From Promethearchaeota archaeon (lineage in GTDB: Archaea > Asgardarchaeota > Lokiarchaeia > Sigynarchaeales > SOKP01): a DNA stretch of 44,266 nt. The first letter of the stretch is position 1; the number at the start of each line of letters is the position of its first letter. Where the stretch lies: contig JABXKC010000032.1 of NCBI GenBank assembly GCA_013375495.1, positions 363-44,628 on the forward strand. Direction: 5' to 3'. The notes beneath the pieces are model-generated. The model did not search any database. It was not told where the DNA came from and was given only the letters and a program-made list of their open reading frames with translations. Positions 24,767 to 31,672 of the stretch are shown here, piece by piece. The translations under genes and the position numbers were made by a program.

Positions 24767-25570
24767 ATTTCTGGTTATATAGGTAAAAGAATTAGATTAG
24801 AGAGAATTTTCAATCGAGAAACAAAAAGAACAATCATAATTCCCATGGATCACGGTTTAACTGAGGGGCCAATTAAAGGAATTGACAGAAATTTAGGAGA
24901 TATGGTTAACAAAATAGCTTTAGGAGGGGCAAATGCAGTTTTAGGCCATATAGGGATTCCACTTTATGCCCATAGAGGATATGGTCCAGATATTGGTTTG
25001 ATTTTGCACTTATCGGGTTCAACTTCGTTAAGTCCGGAATCAAATTACAAGGTATTAGTCAACGATGTATTAGAAGCTGTAAAGTTAGGTGCTGATGGCG
25101 TCTCTTTACACATTAACATTGGAACAAAAACAGATCCAGAAATGTTGGAAATTTTAGGAAAGGTTTCACGAGAATGTCGAGAATTCGGGATGCCCCTTTT
25201 AGCTATGATGTATCCTAGAGGGGAAAATGTCGAAGACGAACACGACGCTGAAGTTGTTAAAATTGCTGCAAGAGTTGCCGCGGAACTCGGTGCAGATATC
25301 GTAAAAACCAATTGGACAGGAGATCCCGATTCTTTCAAAGAAGTTGTTGACGGGTGTATGGCCCCAGTAATTATTGCGGGAGGTGTGAAGGCAGGTATTA
25401 AAGATCTTTTAGAAATAACGAAACAATCAATTGATGTTGGTGGTGCAGGAGTCGCCTATGGTAGAAATGTTTTTCAATCCGAAAATCCTAGGAAAGTTGT
25501 GAAAGCGCTTTATTTAATCGTTCACGAGAATTATGGAGTTAATGAAGCCATAAAAGAATTGAGATTATAG
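24767..25570 (+). CDS. aroA': 2-amino-3,7-dideoxy-D-threo-hept-6-ulosonate (ADH) synthase / DeoC-LacD family aldolase
   Basis: A class I aldolase-type TIM barrel. In archaea it makes the ADH precursor for 3-dehydroquinate in aromatic amino acid synthesis; a fructose-bisphosphate aldolase role is the alternative. Seen: IGKRIRLERIFNRETKRTI, then PMDHGLTEGP, GVSLHINIG, MPLLAMMYPRG, ADIVKTNWTGD with the Schiff-base Lys, and APVIIAGGVKAG. The conserved N-terminus IGKRIRLERIFNR lies before the first ATG (24845), which starts inside strand 1, so a longer protein is required. No ATG, GTG or TTG occurs in frame after the stop at 24761. ATT 24767 is chosen; AGGTGA lies 7 bases upstream. A missing T nearby is the alternative. 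Confidence 0.82.
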   Translation: MSGYIGKRIRLERIFNRETKRTIIIPMDHGLTEGPIKGIDRNLGDMVNKIALGGANAVLGHIGIPLYAHRGYGPDIGLILHLSGSTSLSPESNYKVLVNDVLEAVKLGADGVSLHINIGTKTDPEMLEILGKVSRECREFGMPLLAMMYPRGENVEDEHDAEVVKIAARVAAELGADIVKTNWTGDPDSFKEVVDGCMAPVIIAGGVKAGIKDLLEITKQSIDVGGAGVAYGRNVFQSENPRKVVKALYLIVHENYGVNEAIKELRL

Positions 25571-25607
25571 ACCTAATTTAAAAAGTTTTTACATATTATT
25601 TCGAAAA

Positions 25608-25976
25608 ATGAAAGCTATTATCGAAAGATCAAAGCAGTTAGATAAAATTAAGATTCATATTTCGATCTTTACATTACATAAAAGCTATCTTGTACTTATT
25701 TCCGACCAAGAGACTATGGGTATAGGAAATGTAACCTTAGGAATTCCTCCTTCAATTGAAGGTATGAAAGTATCAGCGGCCACTCATCAATTATTCGGAG
25801 TTCAACAAAAAATATTAAGCAATATTATTGTTGAGAAGATATCTTCCTTTTTTAACGCCCCTGTATTATTATTGCTGTTTTTAAAATCTATAAGCGATGA
25901 TCAAGAGATTTCTAAACCGTTAATATTATTTTTAAATGAGATATTAATTGACATACCAAAAAACGGCAATATTTAA
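25608..25976 (+). CDS. Possible proteasome assembly chaperone 3/4-like protein
   Basis: A 122-residue protein. Its pattern IKIHISIFTLHKSYLVLISD, then ETMGIGNVTLGIPPSI, SAATHQLFGVQQKILSNIIV and a final hydrophobic strand FNAPVLLLLFLKS fits the small alpha-beta fold of PAC3/PAC4 (the yeast Irc25/Poc4 pair), in which a beta hairpin leads to a helix after a G...-rich turn. The assignment is weak and based on residue pattern and length. It lies 37 bases after the ADH synthase on the same strand. A PAC2 protein is at 20402-21217 in the window. It could instead be an unrelated small Asgard protein. Confidence 0.42.
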   Translation: MKAIIERSKQLDKIKIHISIFTLHKSYLVLISDQETMGIGNVTLGIPPSIEGMKVSAATHQLFGVQQKILSNIIVEKISSFFNAPVLLLLFLKSISDDQEISKPLILFLNEILIDIPKNGNI

Positions 25977-26006
25977 TTATTTAGTCATAAATGCTAAAAC
26001 AGGTAA

Positions 26007-26166
26007 TACAGGGAGTGGGACTCGAACCCACGTAGAGCTATCTCACCGGATATCTCATCAGAAACTCCGTTAATCAACGGAAATGTTTACTATTGATCTT
26101 GAATCCGTATTGTGAGCACTCTTCTCACAAAAGTCCGGCACCGTTGACCAACTTGGTTATCCCTGC
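26007..26166 (-). tRNA. tRNA-Leu(CAA) with two introns in the anticodon loop
   Basis: A class II tRNA. Acceptor GCAGGGA (26166-26160) pairs with TCCCTGT (26014-26008) before A73 (26007). The T-arm is GTGGG-TTCGAGT-CCCAC and the long variable arm contains GAG/CTC. The anticodon stem is CCGGA (26138-26134) with TCCGG (26050-26046), but 83 bases separate them. Taking out about 26132-26103 (30 nt, one-base ambiguity) and 26097-26052 (46 nt) gives the loop C-T-C-A-A-G-A, anticodon CAA. The first intron is at about 32/33 with a TTGTGAG/CTCACAA hairpin; the second is at the canonical 37/38 with CCGTT/AACGG. Mature size 84 nt. Confidence 0.88.
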
Positions 26167-26258
26167 GTAATATTCTGATAGATTTTGACTCTAATTTATT
26201 ATTTATTATTTTATGTATTTTGATTTGAATTTATAAAATTATAAATAGTTTTTTGATA

Positions 26259-26489
26259 TTAGGGTGAAAAAATAAACAGAAACAAGAATAAAACAGCCAT
26301 CATACCAACCATAAATATCATTTGAATTCTACTTTTTTTCTTCTGCTTTTTTTGGCCTGCATGATAGTTGTCTCGACAATTTTGACTACAAAACTGCTTA
26401 TCTGGCGGCATTGCTTTTCCACAGATTGGGCAATGACTGTGCGGTCCCCACTTCTTCTTAATTTGATCTTTCCAAGTAGCTTGAGACAT
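26259..26489 (-). CDS. DUF2116-like zinc-ribbon membrane protein
   Basis: A 76-residue small protein with zinc ribbon HCPICGKAMPPDKQFCSQNC (CxxC, then CxxxC) in residues ~19-38, a basic stretch AGQKKQKKKSR, and a C-terminal hydrophobic helix (MIFMVGMMAVLFLFLFIF). This layout corresponds to the archaeal DUF2116 family, whose role is unknown. A cytoplasmic zinc head anchored in the membrane at its C-terminus is expected, which is a tail-anchored topology and hence a possible client of the Get3-like ATPase encoded at 5308. Confidence 0.8.
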   Translation of the reverse strand: MSQATWKDQIKKKWGPHSHCPICGKAMPPDKQFCSQNCRDNYHAGQKKQKKKSRIQMIFMVGMMAVLFLFLFIFSP

Positions 26490-26567
26490 TCTTTTTTCTC
26501 TTATTTATGAAGTTGTTTACTATGTTAGTAAATTAATGCAAATTTTAATAATTTATTATTTAAAATC

Positions 26568-27275
26568 CTATTTTGATATAATTGTGCCGATAATCTCTTT
26601 TTCGTTATTCCATAATTTACGGAATTGATTTAATTTCTTTCCTGACATTACTAATGCACTCATTCTACTTCTTTTTAAAATTTGTAAAGAAACGGCGTCA
26701 AAAATACGATACTCTCCAGCTAATGCTTGGGTATCAACTGATGATTCTATAATTAATTTTTGTAACGAATCATACGAAATTTTTTCTAGTAATTTCGCAT
26801 CCTTATAAATATTTGGATCTTTATCGTATATACCGTCAACATCCGTAAGAATAACTATTTTCTCTGCTTTTAAATATTCTGCAACTGTTATAGCTACTGA
26901 TGTAGTTGATTGCCCTGGCTGAAGGCCTCCCATTACTACAATTTTATCTGAACTAATAGCTCTCGACAGTTCTTCGAATGATTTTGGAACTTGAGGATAA
27001 GCTAACCCTTTCATTTCAGCTATAATTAATCGGGAATTTATACGCGATATATCAATTCCTATTAAATCACATAATACTTCATTCTCGGTAAATTCTCTTA
27101 TTGCTTTAATGTATTGTCTAGCGATTTCCCCTCCTCCGCATATGATAACGATTGATTCAAATTCTTTATTACTTATTATAATATTGCAAAATTCAATGAT
27201 TTTTTCATAATTCAATGTGCCCCCATCAGAAAAGAGAAGAGAGCCCCCAAACTTTATCACAATATTCTTTGTCAT
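26568..27275 (-). CDS. pyrH: Uridylate (UMP) kinase, archaeal type
   Basis: Phosphorylates UMP to UDP with ATP; amino acid kinase superfamily. Visible motifs: VIKFGGSLLF (phosphate loop), VIICGGGEIARQYIKAIREF, CDLIGIDISRINSRLIIAEM, VMGGLQPGQSTTSVAITVAEYL, and LTDVDGIYDKDPN, with a final GEYRIFDAVSLQILKRS. Archaeal PyrH usually has PG.tTDAVA; here the segment is PGQSTTSVA, so the Asp is changed. At 235 residues the length fits. The related archaeal kinase MfnE of methanofuran synthesis belongs to the same superfamily and an mfnB gene is in the window, but the D.IGI..tR.N-type block supports PyrH. Divergent from the pantoate kinase gene (about 70 bases). Confidence 0.85.
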   Translation of the reverse strand: MTKNIVIKFGGSLLFSDGGTLNYEKIIEFCNIIISNKEFESIVIICGGGEIARQYIKAIREFTENEVLCDLIGIDISRINSRLIIAEMKGLAYPQVPKSFEELSRAISSDKIVVMGGLQPGQSTTSVAITVAEYLKAEKIVILTDVDGIYDKDPNIYKDAKLLEKISYDSLQKLIIESSVDTQALAGEYRIFDAVSLQILKRSRMSALVMSGKKLNQFRKLWNNEKEIIGTIISK

Positions 27276-27348
27276 AATAAACTATAATTGATTTTTATTT
27301 TTTAATTATACATATAATTAAATTGAAAAAAGTTAATAATTACGGGAT

Positions 27349-28308
27349 ATGGTAAGTAGCAAGAATAAAATAAGTGTTGAAGTTCCTCATCGCATTTCGG
27401 GTTTTTTTGAAATTGTAGATAAGGAAAATGAGATTCCAATTGAAAATCCGGAGAAAATTGGTTCTCGGGGAGCTGGATTTAACGTAAGTGGGGTAGGAAA
27501 AACGGTTCTTTCCTATAAAAAACTTGAAAAAAAAGAGGAAAGTCAGTGCACGGTATATATTAACGAAGAAAAATTAGACAAAAAAGCGGAAACAACATAT
27601 TTCATATTCAATTATATTAAAAATCTAATTGATTACCCCATTAACATAAAAATCGAACACTTTTTTGATTTACCTGTTGGATGTGGGTACGGAGCAAGTG
27701 GCTCAGGAGCACTAGGAACGATTTTTGGAATGAATAAACTGTTGAACCTAAAATTAACCAATTTAGAAAGCGGAAAAATAGCTCACATTGCTGAGGTTGT
27801 TAATAAAACGGGATTAGGTACCGTTTGTGGTCAATTAGGAGGAGGTTTGTGTGTTTTAAAGGAACCAGGTTATCCTTGTAACTACGACCGTTTAAAAAGT
27901 CCAAACGATCTTGTAGTCATATGTGGATCTTTCGGAAAGATACAAACCAAATCAATAATATCAGACGAAAAATTAAGTTCAGATATAAAGCGAGCTGGCA
28001 AGATTGCTTTGAACAAACTATTATTAGAACCAAATTACAAGAATTTTCTTAAAGTTTCTTTCCAATTTGTAGAAAATACAAACATAATGGAAGTTTTGAA
28101 TTTAGAAAAAACAAGGGAATTATTAAACGATTTACGCAAATTGGATATTATAGGAGCAAGTATGAATCAATTAGGCCGTTCAGTGTACAGTTTTTGTAAA
28201 AAAGAAAAAGAAAAGGAAGTTTTTGAAATTTTAAATACATATAAGCCTTTTATAAAAACATTTGAGTTAACAATTAATAATGAACAGACTATAAAGTTCA
28301 TAGAATAA
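27349..28308 (+). CDS. pok: Pantoate kinase (GHMP superfamily)
   Basis: Phosphorylates pantoate at the first committed step of the archaeal CoA route, feeding the ligase encoded at 3038-3841. The GHMP fold is evident: N-terminal VEVPHRISGFFEIVDKE, then SRGAGFNVSGVGKTVL, the ATP-binding LPVGCGYGASGSGALGTIFG (P-x3-G-x-S-S/A type), and the late GASMNQLGRSVYSF. The acidic and glycine-rich TGLGTVCGQLGGGLCVLKEPG is characteristic of the COG1829 pantoate kinases. At 319 residues the length is typical. It is divergent from pyrH and convergent with proC. Separate location of the three CoA genes in this window is common in archaea. Confidence 0.9.
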   Translation: MVSSKNKISVEVPHRISGFFEIVDKENEIPIENPEKIGSRGAGFNVSGVGKTVLSYKKLEKKEESQCTVYINEEKLDKKAETTYFIFNYIKNLIDYPINIKIEHFFDLPVGCGYGASGSGALGTIFGMNKLLNLKLTNLESGKIAHIAEVVNKTGLGTVCGQLGGGLCVLKEPGYPCNYDRLKSPNDLVVICGSFGKIQTKSIISDEKLSSDIKRAGKIALNKLLLEPNYKNFLKVSFQFVENTNIMEVLNLEKTRELLNDLRKLDIIGASMNQLGRSVYSFCKKEKEKEVFEILNTYKPFIKTFELTINNEQTIKFIE

Positions 28309-28366
28309 AGAAAAGAAACTAAATTATGATTCGGAAAAATATCAAGTTTTTCAAATATGGATTAAT

Positions 28367-29200
28367 TTATGATTGATTACTATTTGTTTTTTCCGAATTC
28401 AATGATTTTGATTTTAATGTAGCTGCTTCCACTGCTCTGATTAGAGTTGCTCTTATTTTTGCTGACTCAAGTTCGTGTATCGCAGTTATAGTCGTTCCTC
28501 CCGGGGTAGCTACCATATCTTTCAATGCTGCGGGGTGTATATTCGTTTCTAAAAGAAGTTTTGCAGAACCTAAAAGGGTTTGAGCAGCTAGTTTTAAAGC
28601 GGTGGCTCTAGGCAACCCCATTTTCACTCCCCCATCGGCTAAAGCTTCAATTATAATAAAAATATATGCTGGACCACTCCCAGACAAACCGGTTACCGCA
28701 TCCAAATGTCTTTCTTCCAATTCGACAACCATCCCTACAGCACCAAATATTCCTTTAACGAACTCGAGTTGATTATCTTTGATGTTTTCATTATGAGCTA
28801 TAGCTGTTGCTGCAGCACCTATAAGTGCTGGCGTATTTGTCATTATTCTTATCAATCCTACTGAAGGATTTATGACTTTATTAATATGTTTAAATGAAAC
28901 TCCCGCAGCAATAGAAATTATTACTTGTTCGTTTGTAATTATCGGTTCAATTTCCTTTAAAACTTTATCTATAACTTGGGGTATGACGGCAATTAATATA
29001 TATTTAGAGGATCTTGCCAATTCCTCGTTGTTTTCAGCGTATTCAACTTTATATTCCTCGGATAAATTATTTCGTTTATCTTCGTCTATATCATACGCTA
29101 TAATTTTGTCTTTATCAATCGTATTAGTGGAAATCAGCCTTTTCAATAAAGCAGATCCAATTTTTCCAGTTCCAATTATTCCTAACTCTTTACTATACAT
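28367..29200 (-). CDS. proC: Pyrroline-5-carboxylate reductase
   Basis: Makes proline from pyrroline-5-carboxylate with NAD(P)H in the cytoplasm. The Rossmann start LGIIGTGKIGSALLKRL is at residues 6-22, followed by IAVIPQVIDKVL, VIISIAAGVSF, LIRIMTNTPALIGAAATAI and the dimer-domain signature DAVTGLSGSGPAYIFIIIEALAD. The helical ending (ALKDMVATPGGTTITAIHELE) is the ProC C-terminal motif. At 277 residues the size is normal. The tail SKSLNSEKTNSNQS is variable. Some archaeal relatives act on other imines, but the motif match is complete. Confidence 0.95.
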   Translation of the reverse strand: MYSKELGIIGTGKIGSALLKRLISTNTIDKDKIIAYDIDEDKRNNLSEEYKVEYAENNEELARSSKYILIAVIPQVIDKVLKEIEPIITNEQVIISIAAGVSFKHINKVINPSVGLIRIMTNTPALIGAAATAIAHNENIKDNQLEFVKGIFGAVGMVVELEERHLDAVTGLSGSGPAYIFIIIEALADGGVKMGLPRATALKLAAQTLLGSAKLLLETNIHPAALKDMVATPGGTTITAIHELESAKIRATLIRAVEAATLKSKSLNSEKTNSNQS

Positions 29201-29297
29201 AATATGTATTTATCATTGTAACCAAAATAATCTTATTAAAATAAACCAAAAAGAAGATAATTTTGGAGATATCTTTTGAAATTCTATTAAATGGAAT

Positions 29298-30038
29298 TTA
29301 CCGATATAACTCCATTTTTAGTTCTTCTATGAGATGTCCTTTAATCATTCCGTTATTTCTATCGTAACCTTCACAAACCATGCTCCTAACGCCAATTATA
29401 TCTGGCCAGATTTCCTTTATTTTAGGAAGCGATTCTTTCCTTAGATTTCCAGCAAGCGCAACTTCAAGATCAAATTCTTTTGCGTTATCTCTAAACAGTT
29501 TTAATTGCTCAACAGTTAGAAAATCAAATAACCCCTTCCCATCTTTAATATAAGTATCGAGCATCACAATGTCCGCACCTGATTTAGCTGCTATTACAGG
29601 AACCGATAAAAAATCAGGAGAACTTTCCATCCTTATCTTATCGGCATAACCTGCCGCTACTACTTTTATATTTTTGTTATAATCTTTTACTGCTTTTACT
29701 ACTTTATTCATTAAAAAAATACATTCATTTTCTGTTGTTGGCCCTTTAAGTCCTATTTTTATAATATCTGCTCCCGCCACTGCAGCACCGAGAGCCGCTA
29801 AAGAAGCGGATCCCGGTAAATTTGGAAAATCTCCAATCGTTGCACTTAATAGTTGAGAGCTGTTAAATTGAATTAAATTCTTCATTTGTTTTATAATCCA
29901 AGGATAATTTGCTCCAAGAGACCCCTCGCTGGGATTTTTACAATCTATAAAATCAACTTCTTCGTGTTTAACTACTACCTTAGCTTCTTCCAAGGTTTTA
30001 GGGCTCACTAGCAATTTTACTTTCTTTTGCATAATCAA
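29298..30038 (-). CDS. mfnB: (5-formylfuran-3-yl)methyl phosphate synthase
   Basis: A TIM-barrel enzyme (DUF556/COG1891) that condenses two glyceraldehyde-3-phosphate molecules to the furan core of methanofuran. Conserved blocks: KLLVSPKTLEEAKVVVKHEE, DFIDCKNPSEGSLGANYPWI with the catalytic Lys of VDxKNP, ATIGDFPNLPG, GADIIKIGLKG and VALAGNLRKESLP, all typical of MfnB. At 246 residues the length is normal. ATG at 30038 or 30032 are both usable. Methanofuran serves C1 transfer in methanogens and in other archaea with an H4MPT-linked Wood-Ljungdahl pathway; none of those genes is in the window, so the final use of the cofactor is inferred. Confidence 0.92.
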   Translation of the reverse strand: MIMQKKVKLLVSPKTLEEAKVVVKHEEVDFIDCKNPSEGSLGANYPWIIKQMKNLIQFNSSQLLSATIGDFPNLPGSASLAALGAAVAGADIIKIGLKGPTTENECIFLMNKVVKAVKDYNKNIKVVAAGYADKIRMESSPDFLSVPVIAAKSGADIVMLDTYIKDGKGLFDFLTVEQLKLFRDNAKEFDLEVALAGNLRKESLPKIKEIWPDIIGVRSMVCEGYDRNNGMIKGHLIEELKMELYR

Positions 30039-30238
30039 TTGTATAATATATGAATGGTAAACACTAATTCATAATATTCAAGAGGTTCATTTATTAATAG
30101 ATAGTTTATCCTTCAAGCTATAAAATTTCTTTTGTTTTAAGATAAACGAAATATAATCAAAATATATAAAGAACAATGTGATATAAAAATTTAAATTAAA
30201 TAATTATTATTAAATATCAAAAAAATTATGAATTTATT

Positions 30239-30769
30239 ATGTCCCCGAAAGAAATCACAAAAGTAGACATAACAAATGAGGTCTTTAGAGAGCCATTTGA
30301 AGTGATTAAACAAATATCCTCAAATTTAGATGGGTTAAAATATACTAAAGTAATTCAAACGTTTGTAATGGAAGATCGAAGATTAAACCTCTCGTTAGAA
30401 AATGAAGGGTCTAGTTATTTCAAGGGTAAAGTAGTTTGGATTGGTAATCGGAAGGACGATAGTGAAGGAACTATCTTTTGTGTTGATACTAAAACTGAAT
30501 TAAAGCAGATTAACCCAACCGCTGAAAATACTGATAATGTTACACTTGACATAAAAAAGGAGACAATTAAGATATCTACTGCTTCAAAAACGAAATGTGC
30601 TGTTTGTGGAAAGAATATTGAAATTTTCGATGAAGTTGCGGGTTGTCCAATTTGTGAAGCGAAAGCTCACAAAGATCACTTTACAGATTGGGTTAGAATG
30701 AAGCATGCTTGTCCCGTGTGTAAAAAATCCTTAAATGTCTCAGGTTCTGGCGTGGTTTTTCTTGATTAA
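30239..30769 (+). CDS. RING-finger-like zinc protein
   Basis: A 176-residue protein. Residues 1-100 are an unassigned alpha-beta region with N-terminal VFREPFEVIKQISSNLDG. The C-terminal ~60 residues carry eight evenly placed zinc ligands: CAVC (about 121-124), CPIC (136-139), H and H in KAHKDHF, and CPVC (157-160), followed by KKSL. The pattern C-x2-C-x11-C-x2-C-x4-H-x2-H-x9-C-x2-C, with W after the second His and CPVCKKSL at the end, resembles cross-brace RING domains of E3 ubiquitin ligases. Asgard archaea are known to have ubiquitin-like systems, but no E1, E2 or ubiquitin is here, so E3 activity is inference. Convergent, overlapping the HisA-like gene by 4 bases. Confidence 0.65.
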   Translation: MSPKEITKVDITNEVFREPFEVIKQISSNLDGLKYTKVIQTFVMEDRRLNLSLENEGSSYFKGKVVWIGNRKDDSEGTIFCVDTKTELKQINPTAENTDNVTLDIKKETIKISTASKTKCAVCGKNIEIFDEVAGCPICEAKAHKDHFTDWVRMKHACPVCKKSLNVSGSGVVFLD

Positions 30770-31509
30770 TTTAAATTAATCTTCCTTAATTTTTCGATTT
30801 CAATAGTACCATCATGTAACGCAGTCCCCACTAGGACTCCCGAGAAGTCGTGATGTTTATACATCTCAATATCTCTAATATCCTTAATACCCCCTCCTAC
30901 TAAAATTTGTTCGTTGAATTTTTCCCGAATTTTCAGATAAAGGGGTGAAATTCCGCCTATTTTTTGACCTACTTTATAGAGATCAAGTAAAATTATTTTT
31001 TTTACCCCCAACTCTTCAATTTTTTTTATAACTTCAATCGGACTCTGGTTTTGTAATTCTTTTACATTAGTCTGAATTACTTCTTTGTACATATCTATGC
31101 TTACAATTGTTTTGTTTGATCCCATAATTTCTAAACAATCAGAAATAACTTCCATATTTTTTATGGTTTCTAATCCTAAAATTAGTGAGTCTAAACCATA
31201 AGTTGAGTATTCTAGTATGTTTTTTGCTAAAAAAATACCCGGATCAATCATAACTTTAATTTCAGGAATTTTTAAAATATTAGTTAATAAAGAAAAATTG
31301 GGTTCTCTTCTAAGTATAGCATCTAAATCCGCAACATATACTTCATTAATTAAGGATTCATGCTTTATTTTTTTTACAATTTTTAATGGGTCAGAACTTT
31401 TTATTAATACCGATTTTAATGGTTTATACTTCTCTCGTTCACCTTTTATAGCGTGAACTGCCTCAGAATTTAGGATATCAATTACCGGTATTATTTTAAA
31501 CTTTTTCAT
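30766..31509 (-). CDS. HisA-like TIM-barrel protein (COG1411 type)
   Basis: A 247-residue barrel related to HisA, the phosphoribosyl-formimino isomerase of histidine synthesis. It starts KIIPVIDILNSEAVHAIKGERE, like the HisA D-x-x-x-G-x-x-V-x-x-x-x-G block but with N-S-E-A changes. It continues with VADLDAILRREPNFSLL, IMIDPGIFLAK-like IKVMIDPGIF, and the phosphate-binding end ILVGGGIKDIRDI and GVLVGTALHDG. It lacks neighbours for histidine synthesis and fits the archaeal group of uncharacterised HisA relatives, some of which accompany methanofuran or pterin cofactor genes. It is in the same strand and near mfnB (about 0.7 kb), a weak hint only. It could also be the sole HisA; which is not decidable here. 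Confidence 0.75.
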   Translation of the reverse strand: MKKFKIIPVIDILNSEAVHAIKGEREKYKPLKSVLIKSSDPLKIVKKIKHESLINEVYVADLDAILRREPNFSLLTNILKIPEIKVMIDPGIFLAKNILEYSTYGLDSLILGLETIKNMEVISDCLEIMGSNKTIVSIDMYKEVIQTNVKELQNQSPIEVIKKIEELGVKKIILLDLYKVGQKIGGISPLYLKIREKFNEQILVGGGIKDIRDIEMYKHHDFSGVLVGTALHDGTIEIEKLRKINLN

Positions 31510-31672
31510 GTTTACGACAAAAATATTAGTTTAGTTTTAAAATAGTATTAACAAATTACCAATATGAAATACTCTTTTTTTTTAAAAATACTGATTAATT
31601 AATTATTAAATAATTTTATTTTTAAAGAATAAATTCTAAATTTATCTTTGAATAGAGAAAACTATATTTATT

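Noticed and set aside
24756..24782. Programmed frameshift from GTG as an explanation for the ADH synthase start
   Set aside because: It would need a -1 shift without a slippery heptamer, while aIF1 would need a +1 shift; a shared mechanism is unlikely. ATT initiation or an assembly indel is simpler.
26568..27275. MfnE (methanofuran kinase) instead of UMP kinase
   Set aside because: The blocks D-L-I-G-I-D-I-S-R-I-N and V-M-G-G-x-x-P-G fit archaeal PyrH better.
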